DNA of 64,000 nt from Modestobacter sp. VKM Ac-2986 (GCF_026967795.1 NZ_JAPVBH010000003.1:615793-679792); one strand, 5' to 3'; shown: positions 30,990 to 41,245, numbered from the stretch's first letter. The notes: generated from the sequence alone by a model not told the origin. Translations and numbers: made by a program.

Positions 30990-32428
30990 CAGCCGACGGC
31001 ACCTTCCATCTGCAGCTCGATCAGGCGGTTGAGCTCGAGGGCGTACTCCATCGGCAGCTCCCGGGCGATCGGCTCGACGAAGCCGCGCACGACCATCGCC
31101 ATCGCCTCGTCCTCGGACAGACCGCGGCTCATCAGGTAGAAGAGCTGGTCGTCGCTGACCCGGGAGACCGTCGCCTCGTGGCCCATGGACACGTCGTCCT
31201 CGCGGACGTCGACGTAGGGGTAGGTGTCCGACCGGCTGATCGTGTCGACCAGCAGGGCGTCGCACTTGACCGTGGACTTCGAGCCGTAGGCGCCCTCGTC
31301 GATCTGCACGAGACCGCGGTAGGAGGTGCGGCCACCGCCACGGGCCACCGACTTGCTCACGATGGTCGAGGAGGTGTGCGGGGCGGCGTGCACCATCTTG
31401 GCGCCGGCGTCCTGGTGCTGGCCCTCGCCGGCGAAGGCGATGGACATGACCTCGCCCTTGGCGTGCTCACCGGTCATCCACACGGCCGGGTACTTCATCG
31501 TCACCTTGGAGCCGATGTTGCCGTCGACCCACTCCATGGTCGCGCCCTCGTGGGCCACGGCCCGCTTGGTGACCAGGTTGTAGACGTTGTTCGACCAGTT
31601 CTGGATGGTCGTGTACCGGCAGCGCGCGTTCTTCTTCACGATGATCTCGACGACCGCGGAGTGCAGCGAGTCGGTCTTGTAGATCGGCGCGGTGCAGCCC
31701 TCGACGTAGTGCACGTAGGCACCCTCGTCGATGATCATCAGGGTGCGCTCGAACTGGCCCATGTTCTCGGTGTTGATCCGGAAGTAGGCCTGCAGCGGGA
31801 TCTCGACGTGCACGCCCTTGGGGACGTAGATGAACGAGCCACCCGACCACACGGCGGTGTTCAGCGCGGAGAACTTGTTGTCACCGGCCGGGATCACCGA
31901 GCCGAAGTACTCGCGGAACAGCTCGGGCTGCTCGCGCAGGGCCGTGTCGGTGTCCAGGAACAGGACGCCCTGCTCCTCGAGGTCCTCACGGATCTTGTGG
32001 TAGACGACCTCGGACTCGTACTGGGCCGCGACACCGGAGACGAGGCGCTGCTTCTCGGCCTCCGGGATGCCCAGCTTGTCGTAGGTGTTCTTGATGTCGT
32101 CGGGCAGGTCGTCCCACGAGGCGGCCTGCGCCTCGGTCGACCGCACGAAGTACTTGATGTTCTGGAAGTCGATCCCGGACAGGTCCGAGCCCCAGTCGGG
32201 CATCGGCTTCTTGCCGAAGATCTGGAGGGCCTTGAGGCGGCGCTCCAGCATCCACTCGGGCTCGTTCTTGCGGCGGGAGATGTCGCGGACGACGTCCTCG
32301 TTGATGCCGCGGGTGGCCGAGGCGCCCGCGACGTCGGTGTCCGACCAGCCGTACTGGTAGGTGCCGAGCGAGTCGATCGTCTCGTCCTGCGTCATCGGCG
32401 TGCTGGGCACCGGCTGCGTGGTGGTCAT
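30989..32428 (-). CDS. sufB: Fe-S assembly scaffold protein SufB
   Basis: The product is 479 residues. The ATG overlaps the sufR stop (ATGA) and has GAGAGGA seven bases upstream. Sequence landmarks are [10 protein letters not shown] near the start, [10 protein letters not shown] and the C-terminal [20 protein letters not shown]; Cys and Glu residues of the scaffold core are preserved in [12 protein letters not shown]. It is the main cluster-carrying scaffold of SufBC2D. No intein is present, unlike M. tuberculosis SufB. Confidence 0.95.
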   Translation of the reverse strand: MTTTQPVPSTPMTQDETIDSLGTYQYGWSDTDVAGASATRGINEDVVRDISRRKNEPEWMLERRLKALQIFGKKPMPDWGSDLSGIDFQNIKYFVRSTEAQAASWDDLPDDIKNTYDKLGIPEAEKQRLVSGVAAQYESEVVYHKIREDLEEQGVLFLDTDTALREQPELFREYFGSVIPAGDNKFSALNTAVWSGGSFIYVPKGVHVEIPLQAYFRINTENMGQFERTLMIIDEGAYVHYVEGCTAPIYKTDSLHSAVVEIIVKKNARCRYTTIQNWSNNVYNLVTKRAVAHEGATMEWVDGNIGSKVTMKYPAVWMTGEHAKGEVMSIAFAGEGQHQDAGAKMVHAAPHTSSTIVSKSVARGGGRTSYRGLVQIDEGAYGSKSTVKCDALLVDTISRSDTYPYVDVREDDVSMGHEATVSRVSDDQLFYLMSRGLSEDEAMAMVVRGFVEPIARELPMEYALELNRLIELQMEGAVG

Positions 32429-33249
32429 GCGGGGGTCCTCTCCCGGTCGATCGAGGGGGTGCTCGGGGTGCTGGCGCCGGCTCCGGGAGCCGTGGCGCGA
32501 CCAGCAGGTACAGGGCCCGTGGGGCGGGCTTTGTTCCCGGCGCGCTGGGCCAGGGGCACTGCGCGCTGGGTGGGGATGTGGGTGGTGCAGATGCCGTCGC
32601 CGTGGGCGATGGTGGCCAGCCGCTGGACGTGCGTGCCGACCAGCCGGCTGATCACCGCGGTCTCGGCCTCGCACAGCTGCGGGAACTCGGCGGCGACGTG
32701 TGCCACCGGGCAGTGGTGCTGGCACAGCTGCCCGCCGCTGGAGATGGCCGAGGCGGTCGCGGCGTAGCCCTCGGCGGTCAGCGCGGTGGCCAGCACCTGA
32801 GCCCGGTCGACCGACTGGGTGCCGGCCTCCTCCACCGCGACGTCGACGGCGGTGGAGCACCGCTGGGCGAGGCCGGCGAGCTGCTGCTCGGCGACCGCCC
32901 GCACGGCGTCCGGGCCGCCGTGCTCGGCGACGAACCGCAGCGCGGTGAGCGCCAGGTCGTCGTAGGCGTGCGGGAAGGCGGAGCGACCGGTGTCGGTGAG
33001 GGTGAAGCGCCGCGCGGGACGACCTCTCCCCCGCTGCCCACCGGGGGCCTCGCGCTCGGCGACCCGGCCGGCGGCGACCAGCCCGTCCAGGTGGCGCCGG
33101 ACGGCCGCCGGGCTGACGCCCAGCCGGGCGGCGAGCTCGGTGGCCGACTGCGGTCCGTGCTCGAGCAGCAGGGCGCTGACCCGGTCACGGGTACGGCCGT
33201 CCTCGGCCGGCGCACCGGCGGGGACGGCAGCTGCCGCAACGGATTCCAC
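32425..33249 (-). CDS. sufR: suf operon repressor SufR
   Basis: The product is 274 residues. The start is a GTG at 33249; a -10-like CACAAT lies six bases upstream and the mRNA may be leaderless. The N-terminal winged helix-turn-helix has [23 protein letters not shown] (first 20 residues of the segment typical) and the wing [14 protein letters not shown] Fe-S cluster could be bound by Cys176, Cys180, Cys193 and Cys221. SufR with a cluster represses suf and releases when the cluster is lost (oxidative stress or iron limitation). A palindrome overlaps the promoter, consistent with autoregulation. The tail is Pro/Ala-rich. Confidence 0.9.
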   Translation of the reverse strand: MESVAAAAVPAGAPAEDGRTRDRVSALLLEHGPQSATELAARLGVSPAAVRRHLDGLVAAGRVAEREAPGGQRGRGRPARRFTLTDTGRSAFPHAYDDLALTALRFVAEHGGPDAVRAVAEQQLAGLAQRCSTAVDVAVEEAGTQSVDRAQVLATALTAEGYAATASAISSGGQLCQHHCPVAHVAAEFPQLCEAETAVISRLVGTHVQRLATIAHGDGICTTHIPTQRAVPLAQRAGNKARPTGPVPAGRATAPGAGASTPSTPSIDRERTPA

Positions 33250-33261
33250 AACACGATTGTG
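33250..33261 (-). promoter_or_regulatory. candidate SufR operator at the sufR promoter
   Basis: ACAC and GTGT half-sites four bases apart (ACACGATTGTGT on the plus strand) touch the sufR start codon and overlap the -10-like CACAAT. A repressor here would block its own promoter and the whole suf operon. Palindrome seen directly; identity as the SufR site is inference. Confidence 0.5.
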
Positions 33262-33271
33262 TGCTTAATCG

Positions 33272-33311
33272 AGGAGCCCGCAAGCAAGGCGGACCTTACT
33301 TGCGGGCTCCT
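33272..33311. terminator. second hairpin between clp gene and sufR
   Basis: Two 13-bp arms (AGGAGCCCGCAAG and its complement) enclose an inner AAGG/CCTT stem with CGGA loop. It lies downstream of the Clp terminator and just upstream of the sufR promoter, whose -35 (TTGCGG) falls in one arm. It could insulate sufR from read-through or affect promoter use. Confidence 0.6.
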
Positions 33312-33332
33312 GCGCTGCAGGTCACAGCGCCG

Positions 33333-33364
33333 ACCGGCGGTGCGGGGTCCCCCGCACCGCCGGT
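33333..33364 (-). terminator. terminator of ClpC-like gene
   Basis: A perfect 14-15-bp stem (left arm ACCGGCGGTGCGGG) with a GTCC loop begins four bases after the Clp stop. Confidence 0.8.
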
Positions 33365-33368
33365 GGCG

Positions 33369-35939
33369 TCAGACGGCGGCCGGTGCCTCCGCCTCGGCGA
33401 CCGTCTCCGGCTCGCTGCCGACCTGCAGGTCCAGCTCGCCGTCGGTGACACCGACGGTGACCCGCTGGCCGGCGGCCAGCTCCCTGCCGAGGACCAGCCG
33501 CGAGAGCCGGTTGTCGACCTCCCGCTGGATCGCCCGGCGCAGCGGCCGGGCACCGAAGGCCGGCTCGTGGCCGCGCTCGGCCAGCCAGGCGACGGCCTCG
33601 GGGGTGACCTCGATGCCGATGCCCTGCGCCGCCAGCCGGCCGCGCGTCTCGTCCAGCAGCAGGTCGGTGATCCGGGTCAGCTGCTCGGTCTCCAGCTGCC
33701 GGAACACGACGATCTCGTCGATCCGGTTGAGGAACTCCGGGCGGAAGGCGTCGCGCAGCCGCCGCATCACCTGGTCGCGCAGGTCGTCCCCGCCACCGTT
33801 GGCGGTGAAGCCCAGCGGGCCGCGGCCGGCGTTGACGATCGCCTCCGAGCCGAGGTTGCTGGTCATGATCACCACGGTGTTGCTGAAGTCGACCGTGCGG
33901 CCCTGGGAGTCGGTGAGCCGCCCGGCGTCCAGCAGCTGCAGCAGCGTGTTGAACACGTCCGGGTGCGCCTTCTCGATCTCGTCGAGCAGGACGACCGAGT
34001 AGGGACGACGGCGCACGGCCTCCGTGAGCTGACCGGCGTCCTCGTAGCCGACGTAACCGGGGGGCGAGCCGACCAGCCGGCTGACCGTGTGCCGCTCCTG
34101 GAACTCGCTCATGTCCAGCCGGACCATCCGGTCGCCGTCACCGAACAGCGCCTCGGCCAGCGCCCGGGCGAGCTCGGTCTTGCCCACCCCGGTCGGGCCG
34201 AGGAACAGGAAGCTGCCGATCGGCCGGTCCGGGTCGCCCAGGCCCGCCCGGGAGCGCCGGATGGCCTCGGCGACCACCTCGACCGCCTCGTCCTGGCCGA
34301 CGACCCGCTCGTGCAGGTGCTGCTCCAGGCCCAGCAGGCGCTCGCGCTCCTGCTGGGTCAGCTGGGCCACCGGGACGCCGGTCGCCCGCGAGACGACCTC
34401 GGCGATCTCGCCCGCGCCCACCTCGGGGATGCCGGCGTCGCCGCCGCCCCGGGCCCGCTCGAGGTCCGCCTGCGCCGTGGCCAGCTCGTCGCGCAGGGCC
34501 GAGGCCCGCTCGTACCGCTCGGCCGCGACGGCCTGGTCCTTCTCCCGCTGCAGCCGCTGCACCGCCTGCTCCAGCTCGCGCAGGTCGGTGGTGGGCCGCT
34601 TGACCTTCAGCCGGGTGCGCGCGCCGGCCTGGTCGATGAGGTCGATCGCCTTGTCCGGCAGGTGCCGGTCGGTGACGTAGCGGGCCGAGAGCTCCGCCGC
34701 GGCGACCAGCGCCTCGTCGGTGAAGCGCACCTGGTGGTGGGCCTCGTAGCGGTCGCGCAGCCCGCGCAGGATCGCGATCGTGTCCTCGGTGCTGGGCTCG
34801 GGCACCAGCACCGGCTGGAACCGCCGCTCCAGGGCCGGGTCCTTCTCGATGTCGCGGCGGTACTCGTCCAGCGTCGTCGCGCCGATGACGTGCAGCTCGC
34901 CGCGCGCGAGCGCCGGCTTGAGCATGTTGCCCGCCCCGGCCGAGCCCTCGGAGCCACCGGCCGAGACCACGGTGTGCAGCTCGTCGATGAAGACGACCAC
35001 CTCGTCGCTGTGCTCGCGGATCTCGTCCATCACCTTCTTCAGCCGCTCCTCGAAGTCACCGCGGTAGCGGGTCCCCGCGACCAGGCCGGTGAGGTCGAGC
35101 TCGACCAGCCGGCGGTCGCGCAGGGAGTCCGGGACGTCGCCGTCGACGATCTGCAGGGCGATGCCCTCCACGATCGCGGTCTTGCCGACGCCGGCCTCAC
35201 CGATGAGCACCGGGTTGTTCTTGTTGCGCCGGGAGAGCACCTCGATGGTCTGCTCGATCTCCTGCGCGCGGCCGATGACCGGGTCGATCTTCCCGTCCCG
35301 GGCCAGCGCGGTGAGGTCGCGGCCGTACTCGTCGAGCGTGGGGGTGTTCGAGGGCGCCTGCGCACCACCGCCGGCACCGCCCGCGCCACCGCGGGCCGGG
35401 ACCGGACCGCCGGCAGCCGCCTGCTGCAGTGCCTCCGGGGTCACCCGCGCACCGCCCAGCACGCGGCCGGCGCCGGAGTCGGGGTTGACCGACAGCGCGA
35501 AGAGCAGGTGCTCGGGCCCGATGTAGGTCGAGCCGCTGGCCCGCGACACCTGGTGGGCGTCGAGCAGCGCACGCTTGGCCGCCGGGGTCAGCGACACCGG
35601 CTGGCCGGTGGGCTCACCCTGACGGAGCTGGGACTCCAGCTGGGCCCGGAGCTGGGCGGGGTCGGTGCCGGCCCGCTGCAGCAGGGTGCTGGTGGGCTCG
35701 TGACCGGCCAGCGCCCAGAGCAGGTGCTCGGTGTCCAGGTCGGCGCTGCCCCACTGGGAGGCGGCCTGCGCCGCGGCGGACACCACCTCGCGGGAGTGGT
35801 CGCTCAGCAGCTGGGTGATGTCCACCCGCTGCATGCCACGGCGGGCGCCGGGACCACCGGCGTCGGCGCCGAAGAAGGCGGAGAAGAAGTCGTCGAAGGG
35901 GCTGCCCCCGAAGGGGCCACCCGGGAAACCACTGGTCAT
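33369..35939 (-). CDS. ClpC-like AAA+ protease ATPase subunit
   Basis: The product is 856 residues. The ATG before [11 protein letters not shown] is preferred; a GTG 39 bases upstream has no proper site. Order of domains: a Gly/Phe-rich N-terminus ([10 protein letters not shown]), two Clp N repeats (about 40-165), AAA1 with Walker A GEAGVGKT (247-254), a short UVR motif (about 473-495), AAA2 with GPTGVGKT (581-588) and a C-terminal lid. GPLGF (708-711) fits the LGF-type ClpP-binding loop, so it probably feeds substrates to ClpP rather than acting as ClpB. It sits between suf and ctaA, where I recall different genes in M. tuberculosis. No HAIR/HspR-like operator was seen upstream. Confidence 0.85.
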   Translation of the reverse strand: MTSGFPGGPFGGSPFDDFFSAFFGADAGGPGARRGMQRVDITQLLSDHSREVVSAAAQAASQWGSADLDTEHLLWALAGHEPTSTLLQRAGTDPAQLRAQLESQLRQGEPTGQPVSLTPAAKRALLDAHQVSRASGSTYIGPEHLLFALSVNPDSGAGRVLGGARVTPEALQQAAAGGPVPARGGAGGAGGGAQAPSNTPTLDEYGRDLTALARDGKIDPVIGRAQEIEQTIEVLSRRNKNNPVLIGEAGVGKTAIVEGIALQIVDGDVPDSLRDRRLVELDLTGLVAGTRYRGDFEERLKKVMDEIREHSDEVVVFIDELHTVVSAGGSEGSAGAGNMLKPALARGELHVIGATTLDEYRRDIEKDPALERRFQPVLVPEPSTEDTIAILRGLRDRYEAHHQVRFTDEALVAAAELSARYVTDRHLPDKAIDLIDQAGARTRLKVKRPTTDLRELEQAVQRLQREKDQAVAAERYERASALRDELATAQADLERARGGGDAGIPEVGAGEIAEVVSRATGVPVAQLTQQERERLLGLEQHLHERVVGQDEAVEVVAEAIRRSRAGLGDPDRPIGSFLFLGPTGVGKTELARALAEALFGDGDRMVRLDMSEFQERHTVSRLVGSPPGYVGYEDAGQLTEAVRRRPYSVVLLDEIEKAHPDVFNTLLQLLDAGRLTDSQGRTVDFSNTVVIMTSNLGSEAIVNAGRGPLGFTANGGGDDLRDQVMRRLRDAFRPEFLNRIDEIVVFRQLETEQLTRITDLLLDETRGRLAAQGIGIEVTPEAVAWLAERGHEPAFGARPLRRAIQREVDNRLSRLVLGRELAAGQRVTVGVTDGELDLQVGSEPETVAEAEAPAAV

Positions 35940-36094
35940 CGGGGTACAGACCTCTCGTGTCGATGTGGGAGTGCTCACCTCTCCACCCCGTCACGACTCC
36001 CGGGATCGCCGTGTTCTCGGCTCGGGGACGTCGTGTGCGTCGGGGCGGACGCCGGGCGGCTGATCGGGCCGGGCGGCGGGGGCACCGACGTAAG

Positions 36095-36100
36095 TAGCAT
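36095..36100 (+). promoter_or_regulatory. -10 (TAGCAT) for leaderless ctaA
   Basis: TAGCAT ends seven bases before the GTG at 36108, so transcription should begin at or next to the start codon. Confidence 0.5.
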
Positions 36101-36107
36101 CGGTGCG

Positions 36108-37046
36108 GTGACGGTTCTTCCCGCGTCGTTCCGCTCTCGGATGAACCCGTCCGTGGTCTCCCGTGTCCTGCTGGCCAACGTGATCGCCAACGGCGTGATC
36201 GTCGTGACCGGCGGTGCCGTGCGGCTGACCGGGTCGGGTCTGGGCTGTCCCACGTGGCCCGAGTGCACCGACGGCAGCATCCGGCCCACGCCCGAGCTCG
36301 CCGGTCACGGGCTGATCGAGTTCGGCAACCGGCTGCTCACCTTCGTGGTGCTGCTCACGGCCGTGGCCACCGTGGTCGCGGTGTTCGCCTCCGTCCGCCG
36401 TGACCTCCGCAAGCTGGCGGTGCTGAGCTTCCTGGGCATCCCGGCCCAGGCCGCGCTGGGTGGGGTGACCGTGCTGACCGGGCTGAACCCCTGGACGGTG
36501 GCCGCGCACTTCCTCGTCTCGACGGTGCTGATCGCGATCGCCACGGTCCTGTGGCTGCGCTCGCGCGAGCCCGGGGTGGGCCAGCTCGTCGTCCGCCGGC
36601 CCTTCGCGCTGCTGGTCACCGGCATCGCCGCCACCGTCGCCGCCGTGCAGGTCGTCGGCACCGTGGTCACCGGCAGCGGCCCGCACAGCGGCGACCCGGA
36701 GGCCGGGCGCACCGGCCTGGACCCCGAGCTGGTCAGCCAGCTGCACGCGGACTTCGTCTTCCTGCTCATCGGCCTGACCATCGCGCTGCTGGTGGCGCTG
36801 TCGGCCACCGACTCCCCCGGTCGCGTGCGCCGGGCCACCCGCGACCTGCTGGTCGTCGAGCTGCTGCAGGGCGTCATCGGTTACGTGCAGTACTTCACCG
36901 GCCTGCCGGTCGTCGCGGTCCTGCTGCACATGGCCGGGGCGGTGCTGATCACCGTCTACACCGCGCGGCTGGTCTGGTCGGTCCGCGGGCCGGCCTCCGA
37001 GCTGCCCGTGGACGCCGCCCACCCGGTCTCCGCCGCCGTCCGCTGA
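36108..37046 (+). CDS. ctaA: haem A synthase CtaA
   Basis: The product is 312 residues with eight hydrophobic segments. It converts haem O to haem A for cytochrome c oxidase. The external loop contains a Cys pair (Cys47 and Cys53, GLGCPTWPEC), and haem-ligand histidines lie near HGLIEFGNR, VAAHFLVS, LHADFVFL and LLHMAGAV. The GTG at 36108 is chosen because a TAGCAT -10 lies seven bases upstream and no ribosome-binding site precedes the internal ATG at 36141. The divergent Clp gene starts 168 bases away; ctaB lies close downstream on the other strand. Confidence 0.92.
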   Translation: MTVLPASFRSRMNPSVVSRVLLANVIANGVIVVTGGAVRLTGSGLGCPTWPECTDGSIRPTPELAGHGLIEFGNRLLTFVVLLTAVATVVAVFASVRRDLRKLAVLSFLGIPAQAALGGVTVLTGLNPWTVAAHFLVSTVLIAIATVLWLRSREPGVGQLVVRRPFALLVTGIAATVAAVQVVGTVVTGSGPHSGDPEAGRTGLDPELVSQLHADFVFLLIGLTIALLVALSATDSPGRVRRATRDLLVVELLQGVIGYVQYFTGLPVVAVLLHMAGAVLITVYTARLVWSVRGPASELPVDAAHPVSAAVR

Positions 37047-37192
37047 CCCCGGCTCCCGGGCCGCACCACGAGCGCTCAGGCCGGGTCCGGGGCACGCCGA
37101 CGGGTGAGCCGCCGTCGCGTCGGCGGCGTCGGCCCGGCCACCGGTGACAGGGTCGTCGTCGTGCCGACCTCCACCACCGGCCGGGCCTGCCG

Positions 37193-37699
37193 GTGATCAC
37201 CAACACCCTGCTCGACCACGCGGCCCTCGTGCCCGCCGCACTGCTGCTGGTCTGCCTCGGGTCCGCCCTGCTGGGTCACGCGCTGCTGCGGGCCCGCCGC
37301 GCACGGACGCTGCTCGGCGCCGTCCTCGGCCTGTCGGTGCTGCCGGTGCTCGCGCTGACGCTGGTCCCGGCCGCCCGCCCGGCCGGCGAGGGCGCCGGCT
37401 GCACCGTCCAGTTCGCCCTGCCGACCCCGGGCAGTGTCGAGCTGCTGGCCAACGTGGCGCTGTTCGTGCCCCCGGACGTCCTGGCCACGCTGCTCACCCG
37501 CCGACCGCTGCTGGTGCTGCTGGTCGCGGCCGGCGTCTCGGCGGCGATCGAGACGCTGCAGGCACTGCTGCCCGCTCTGGCGCGCGCCTGCGACACCAAC
37601 GACTGGGCGATGGACACCGCGGGCGCCACGATCGGCGTCCTGCTCGCCACCGGCGTCCTCGCCCTGTCCCGACCCCGGACCACGGCCACCCGGGCATGA
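37193..37699 (+). CDS. VanZ-like membrane protein
   Basis: The product is 168 residues from a GTG with a weak ribosome-binding site. Four hydrophobic segments and the VanZ core words ELLANVALFVPPDVLA, IETLQALLP and DTNDWAMDTAGATIG are visible. VanZ-like proteins are common in actinobacteria; VanZ itself gives low teicoplanin resistance, but most relatives have no known role. It has no linked glycopeptide-resistance genes. Confidence 0.8.
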   Translation: MITNTLLDHAALVPAALLLVCLGSALLGHALLRARRARTLLGAVLGLSVLPVLALTLVPAARPAGEGAGCTVQFALPTPGSVELLANVALFVPPDVLATLLTRRPLLVLLVAAGVSAAIETLQALLPALARACDTNDWAMDTAGATIGVLLATGVLALSRPRTTATRA

Positions 37700-37701
37700 C
37701 G

Positions 37702-37749
37702 CCCCCGCCCCCGCTGGTGGGTCCCAGCGCGACCCTGCGAGTGCGGGGG
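37702..37749. terminator. terminator between convergent vanZ-like gene and ctaB
   Basis: CCCCCGC and GCGGGGG arms flank an inner CGCTGG/CCAGCG hairpin. It can serve both convergent genes. Confidence 0.55.
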
Positions 37750-37756
37750 GCTGGCG

Positions 37757-38764
37757 TCAGACGAGGACGTCGGCCACCAGGGCGATGGACAGCAGCGTCA
37801 TGTAGGTGATCGACACCGAGAAGAGCTTCATCGGGCGGTCGGGCCCACCGGACCGGATGCGCCGCAGCCACGCGTGGGACTCCGCCACGTACCAGGCACC
37901 CAGGCCCAGGGTGGCGACGCCGGTGATCCAGCCCAGCTGCGGCGTGGCCGGCACCATGAGCAGCGAGGTGCCCAGCGTGCCCCAGGCCCAGGCGACCGAC
38001 TGCTGGCCGACGGTGACCGGCCCGGCCACCACCGACAGCATCGGCACCCCGGCACGGAAGTAGTCGAAGCGGAACCGGCTGGCCAGCGCCCAGAAGTGCG
38101 GCATCTGCCAGCAGAAGACGATGCCGAAGAAGACCAGGGCCGGCCAGTCCAGCGACCCGGTGACCGCGGCCCACCCGATCAGCACCGGCGCGGCGCCCGG
38201 CAGCCCGCCGAAGACGGTGTTGTGCCGGGTGCGGCGCTTGAGCACCATCGTGTAGAGCACCGAGTAGGCCAGCACCGCGGCAGCCGCCAGGGCGGTGGCC
38301 AGCGGGGTGGTGAACAGGCCGAGCAGCACCAGCGAGACCCAGGCCAGCAGGACGCCGAAGACCAGCGCGTTGCGGGGGCTGATCACCCCGCTGGGGATGG
38401 GCCGGTCGCGGGTGCGCGACATGAGCCGGTCGATGTCGCGGTCGTACCAGCAGTTGATCGTGTTCGCGGCCCCGGCGGCGAGCATGCCGCCGACCAGGGT
38501 GGCCACGACCAGACCCGTGCCCGGCCAGCCGCCGTCGGCCAGCATCATCGCCGGCAGGGTGGTGACCAGCAGCAGCTCGACGAGCTTGGGCTTGGTCAGC
38601 GAGACGTAGGCCGCCACCGTCGCGCGGGCCGTGCGCAGAGGCCGCGCCGGGCTCACCGAGCGGTCGGCGATCGTGGTCACCGGGTGCCCAGGGGCGCGGC
38701 GTCGCGCGGGCAGCAGGGCACCGATGAGTCCTTCTCCGCCGGAGAGTGTGGGTAGCCCGCCCAT
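37757..38764 (-). CDS. ctaB: haem O synthase (protohaem IX farnesyltransferase) CtaB
   Basis: The product is 335 residues. The ATG at 38764 has GAGGGAGG nine bases upstream; a GTG at 38680 is a weaker alternative nearer the domain. The UbiA-type prenyltransferase motif N-x3-D-x3-D is Asn104, Asp108, Asp112 (NCWYDRDIDRLM), and a second Asp-rich region is FRFDYFRAGVPML. About nine membrane helices. It farnesylates protohaem to haem O, the substrate of CtaA. Confidence 0.93.
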   Translation of the reverse strand: MGGLPTLSGGEGLIGALLPARRRAPGHPVTTIADRSVSPARPLRTARATVAAYVSLTKPKLVELLLVTTLPAMMLADGGWPGTGLVVATLVGGMLAAGAANTINCWYDRDIDRLMSRTRDRPIPSGVISPRNALVFGVLLAWVSLVLLGLFTTPLATALAAAAVLAYSVLYTMVLKRRTRHNTVFGGLPGAAPVLIGWAAVTGSLDWPALVFFGIVFCWQMPHFWALASRFRFDYFRAGVPMLSVVAGPVTVGQQSVAWAWGTLGTSLLMVPATPQLGWITGVATLGLGAWYVAESHAWLRRIRSGGPDRPMKLFSVSITYMTLLSIALVADVLV

Positions 38765-38816
38765 CGTAGCCTGCCTCCCTCTGCACGGCGCCGCACACGA
38801 CTAGGGTTTGATCACG

Positions 38817-38844
38817 TTGACTCTGCGCGTGATGCGGGTAGGGC
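38817..38844 (+). promoter_or_regulatory. candidate tkt promoter
   Basis: TTGACT (38817-38822) and TAGGGC (38839-38844) are 16 bases apart. The leader to the tkt ATG would be about 150 bases. The divergent ctaB promoter must share this 238-bp region. Confidence 0.4.
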
Positions 38845-39002
38845 GGACGTCGAGGACGACGGCGCGCTTCCGGTCACGACCTCCGACCGCGCCGACCGGG
38901 GCGGCCGTGGTGTGCACCGTCGTCCGCCCGGGGCAGGGCCGCCCCCGAGCCCCCGGGTGGGTCCGACATCGACCGATTCCCCGAGGGAGCACCGAGCGCC
39001 AC

Positions 39003-41240
39003 ATGACCACCGACAGCAGCTCCTCCACGCAGTCCACGAACGCCGAGGCACCGGCCGAGGCCGCCAGCGACACCTCCACCGGTGCGCCGCGCCAGCCGCA
39101 GCCCACCCTCCCCGAGGGCTTCGGCGACCTGGACCGCAAGGCCATCGACACCGCCCGCGTGCTGGCGATGGACGCCGTTCAGAAGGTCGGCAACGGCCAC
39201 CCCGGCACCGCGATGAGCATGGCGCCGGTCGCCTACCTGCTCTTCCAGAAGTGGCTCAAGCACGACCCCTCCGACCCCAACTGGCCGGCCCGCGACCGGT
39301 TCGTCCTCTCCATGGGGCACTCCAGCCTGACCCTGTACGTCCAGCTCTACCTGGCCGGCTACGGCCTGGAGCTCGAGGACCTGCAGGCGCTGCGCACTTG
39401 GGGCTCGAAGACCCCGGGTCACCCCGAGGTCGGCCACACCGCCGGCGTCGAGACCACCACCGGCCCGCTGGGCCAGGGCGTCGGCAACGCGGTCGGCATG
39501 GCCATGGCCGCCCGCCGCGAGCGCGGCCTGCTCGACCCCGAGGCCCCCGAGGGCGAGAGCCTGTTCGACCACACCATCTGGGCCTTCGCCTCCGACGGCG
39601 ACCTGGAGGAGGGCATCTCCGGCGAGGCGTCCTCGCTGGCCGGCACCCAGCAGCTGGGCAACCTCGTGCTGGTCTACGACGACAACAAGATCTCGATCGA
39701 GGACGACACCACGATCGCCTTCACCGAGGACGTCGGCGCCCGCTACGCCGCCTACGGCTGGCACGTCCAGCACGTCACCGACGGTGAGGACCTCGCCGCC
39801 GTGGACGCCGCCTTCGCCGCCGCCAAGGCCGAGACGACCAAGCCCTCGATCATCGTGCTGCGCACGGTCATCGGCTGGCCGTCGCCGAACAAGCAGAACA
39901 CCGGTGGGGTGCACGGCTCCGCACTCGGTGACGACGAGGTCAAGGCCACCAAGGAGGTGCTGGGCTTCGACCCGGCGACGACCTTCGACGTCGCCGCCGA
40001 GGTCATCGAGCACACCCGCAAGGCCGTCAGCCGCGGCCAGGAGGCCCAGGCCGCCTGGCAGACCCGGTTCGAGGCGTGGCAGCAGAGCAACGCCGAGGCC
40101 GCCGCGCTGCTGGAGCGGATGACCACCCGCACCCTCCCCGAGGGCTGGGCCGAGAAGCTCCCCAGCTGGGACGCCGACCCCAAGGGCGTGGCCACCCGCA
40201 AGGCCTCCGGTGAGGTCCTCGCCGCCCTCTACCCCGAGCTCCCCGAGCTGTGGGGCGGCTCGGCCGACCTGGCCGAGAGCAACAACACCGCGGTCAAGGG
40301 CGAGCCGTCGTTCCTGCCGGCCAGCCGCCAGACCAAGGCGTGGTCCGGTGGCCCCTACGGCCGCACGTTGCACTTCGGTGTGCGTGAGCACGCCATGGGC
40401 GCGGTCATGAACGGCATCGCCCTGCACGGCGGCACCCGCGTCTACGGCGGCACGTTCCTCACCTTCTCCGACTACATGCGCGGCGCGGTGCGACTGGCCG
40501 CCCTCATGCAGCTGCCGGTGACCTACGTGTGGACCCACGACTCCATCGGCCTGGGCGAGGACGGCCCGACCCACCAGCCGATCGAGCACTACGCCGCGCT
40601 GCGCGCCATCCCGGGTCTGGACTTCGTCCGCCCGGCCGACGCCAACGAGACCGCGGTCGCGTGGCGGACGATCCTGGAGAACAACGACCGGCCCGCCGGC
40701 CTGGCGCTGTCCCGGCAGAACCTGCCGGTCTTCGACCGGAGCGAGTTCGGCTCCGCCGAGGGCGTCGCGAAGGGCGGCTACGTGCTGGCCGAGGCCTCGA
40801 CCGGCACCCCCGAGGTCGTGCTGATGGGCACCGGCTCCGAGGTGCAGATCGCCGTCGCCGCGCGCGAGCAGCTGGAGGCCGCCGGCGTCCCGACCCGGGT
40901 CGTCTCCCTCCCCTGCTGGGAGTGGTTCGCCGAGCAGGACCAGTCCTACCGCGAGCAGGTCCTGCCCCCCACGGTCAAGGCGCGCGTCAGCGTCGAGGCC
41001 GGGGTGCCCATGGGCTGGCGTGAGTTCGTCGGCGACGCCGGCCGGATCGTCGGGCTGAACCACTACGGCGCCAGCGCCAGCTTCTCCAAGCTCTACGAGG
41101 AGTTCGGCCTGACCGCCGAGGCCGTCGTGGCCGCCGCGCGCGAGAGCATCGACGCGGCCGCCAACGGTGCGACGCCGCCCTCGGGCGCTGCCGTCTCCCG
41201 CGGCGGGGTCTACGGCTCCGACGCCACCGGCGACCACTGA
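39003..41240 (+). CDS. tkt: transketolase
   Basis: The product is 745 residues. The ATG at 39003 is followed by a ~45-residue Ser/Thr/Ala-rich extension before the domain start (RKAIDTARVLAMDAVQK). Thiamine diphosphate/metal-binding region: GHPGTAMSMAP and, further on, GDLEEGISGEASS; the C-terminal part has HDSIGLGEDGPTHQP. It moves two-carbon units in the pentose phosphate pathway. It heads the tkt-tal-zwf-opcA-pgl cluster. A terminator of the AAGGACCCC family follows the stop, so tal may also be transcribed from its own promoter or by read-through. Confidence 0.95.
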   Translation: MTTDSSSSTQSTNAEAPAEAASDTSTGAPRQPQPTLPEGFGDLDRKAIDTARVLAMDAVQKVGNGHPGTAMSMAPVAYLLFQKWLKHDPSDPNWPARDRFVLSMGHSSLTLYVQLYLAGYGLELEDLQALRTWGSKTPGHPEVGHTAGVETTTGPLGQGVGNAVGMAMAARRERGLLDPEAPEGESLFDHTIWAFASDGDLEEGISGEASSLAGTQQLGNLVLVYDDNKISIEDDTTIAFTEDVGARYAAYGWHVQHVTDGEDLAAVDAAFAAAKAETTKPSIIVLRTVIGWPSPNKQNTGGVHGSALGDDEVKATKEVLGFDPATTFDVAAEVIEHTRKAVSRGQEAQAAWQTRFEAWQQSNAEAAALLERMTTRTLPEGWAEKLPSWDADPKGVATRKASGEVLAALYPELPELWGGSADLAESNNTAVKGEPSFLPASRQTKAWSGGPYGRTLHFGVREHAMGAVMNGIALHGGTRVYGGTFLTFSDYMRGAVRLAALMQLPVTYVWTHDSIGLGEDGPTHQPIEHYAALRAIPGLDFVRPADANETAVAWRTILENNDRPAGLALSRQNLPVFDRSEFGSAEGVAKGGYVLAEASTGTPEVVLMGTGSEVQIAVAAREQLEAAGVPTRVVSLPCWEWFAEQDQSYREQVLPPTVKARVSVEAGVPMGWREFVGDAGRIVGLNHYGASASFSKLYEEFGLTAEAVVAAARESIDAAANGATPPSGAAVSRGGVYGSDATGDH

Positions 41241-41245
41241 AAGGA

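Noticed and set aside
33261..36107. Long plus-strand frame running into ctaA
   Set aside because: The upstream part is antisense to the Clp ATPase; CtaA homology begins only at about 36108.
35940..36107. HAIR or CIRCE heat-shock operator before the Clp gene
   Set aside because: No CTTGAGT-N7-ACTCAAG or similar palindrome in the region.
37171..37196. Mini ORF (11 codons) overlapping the VanZ-like start
   Set aside because: No ribosome-binding site and too short; the GTGA overlap is probably chance.
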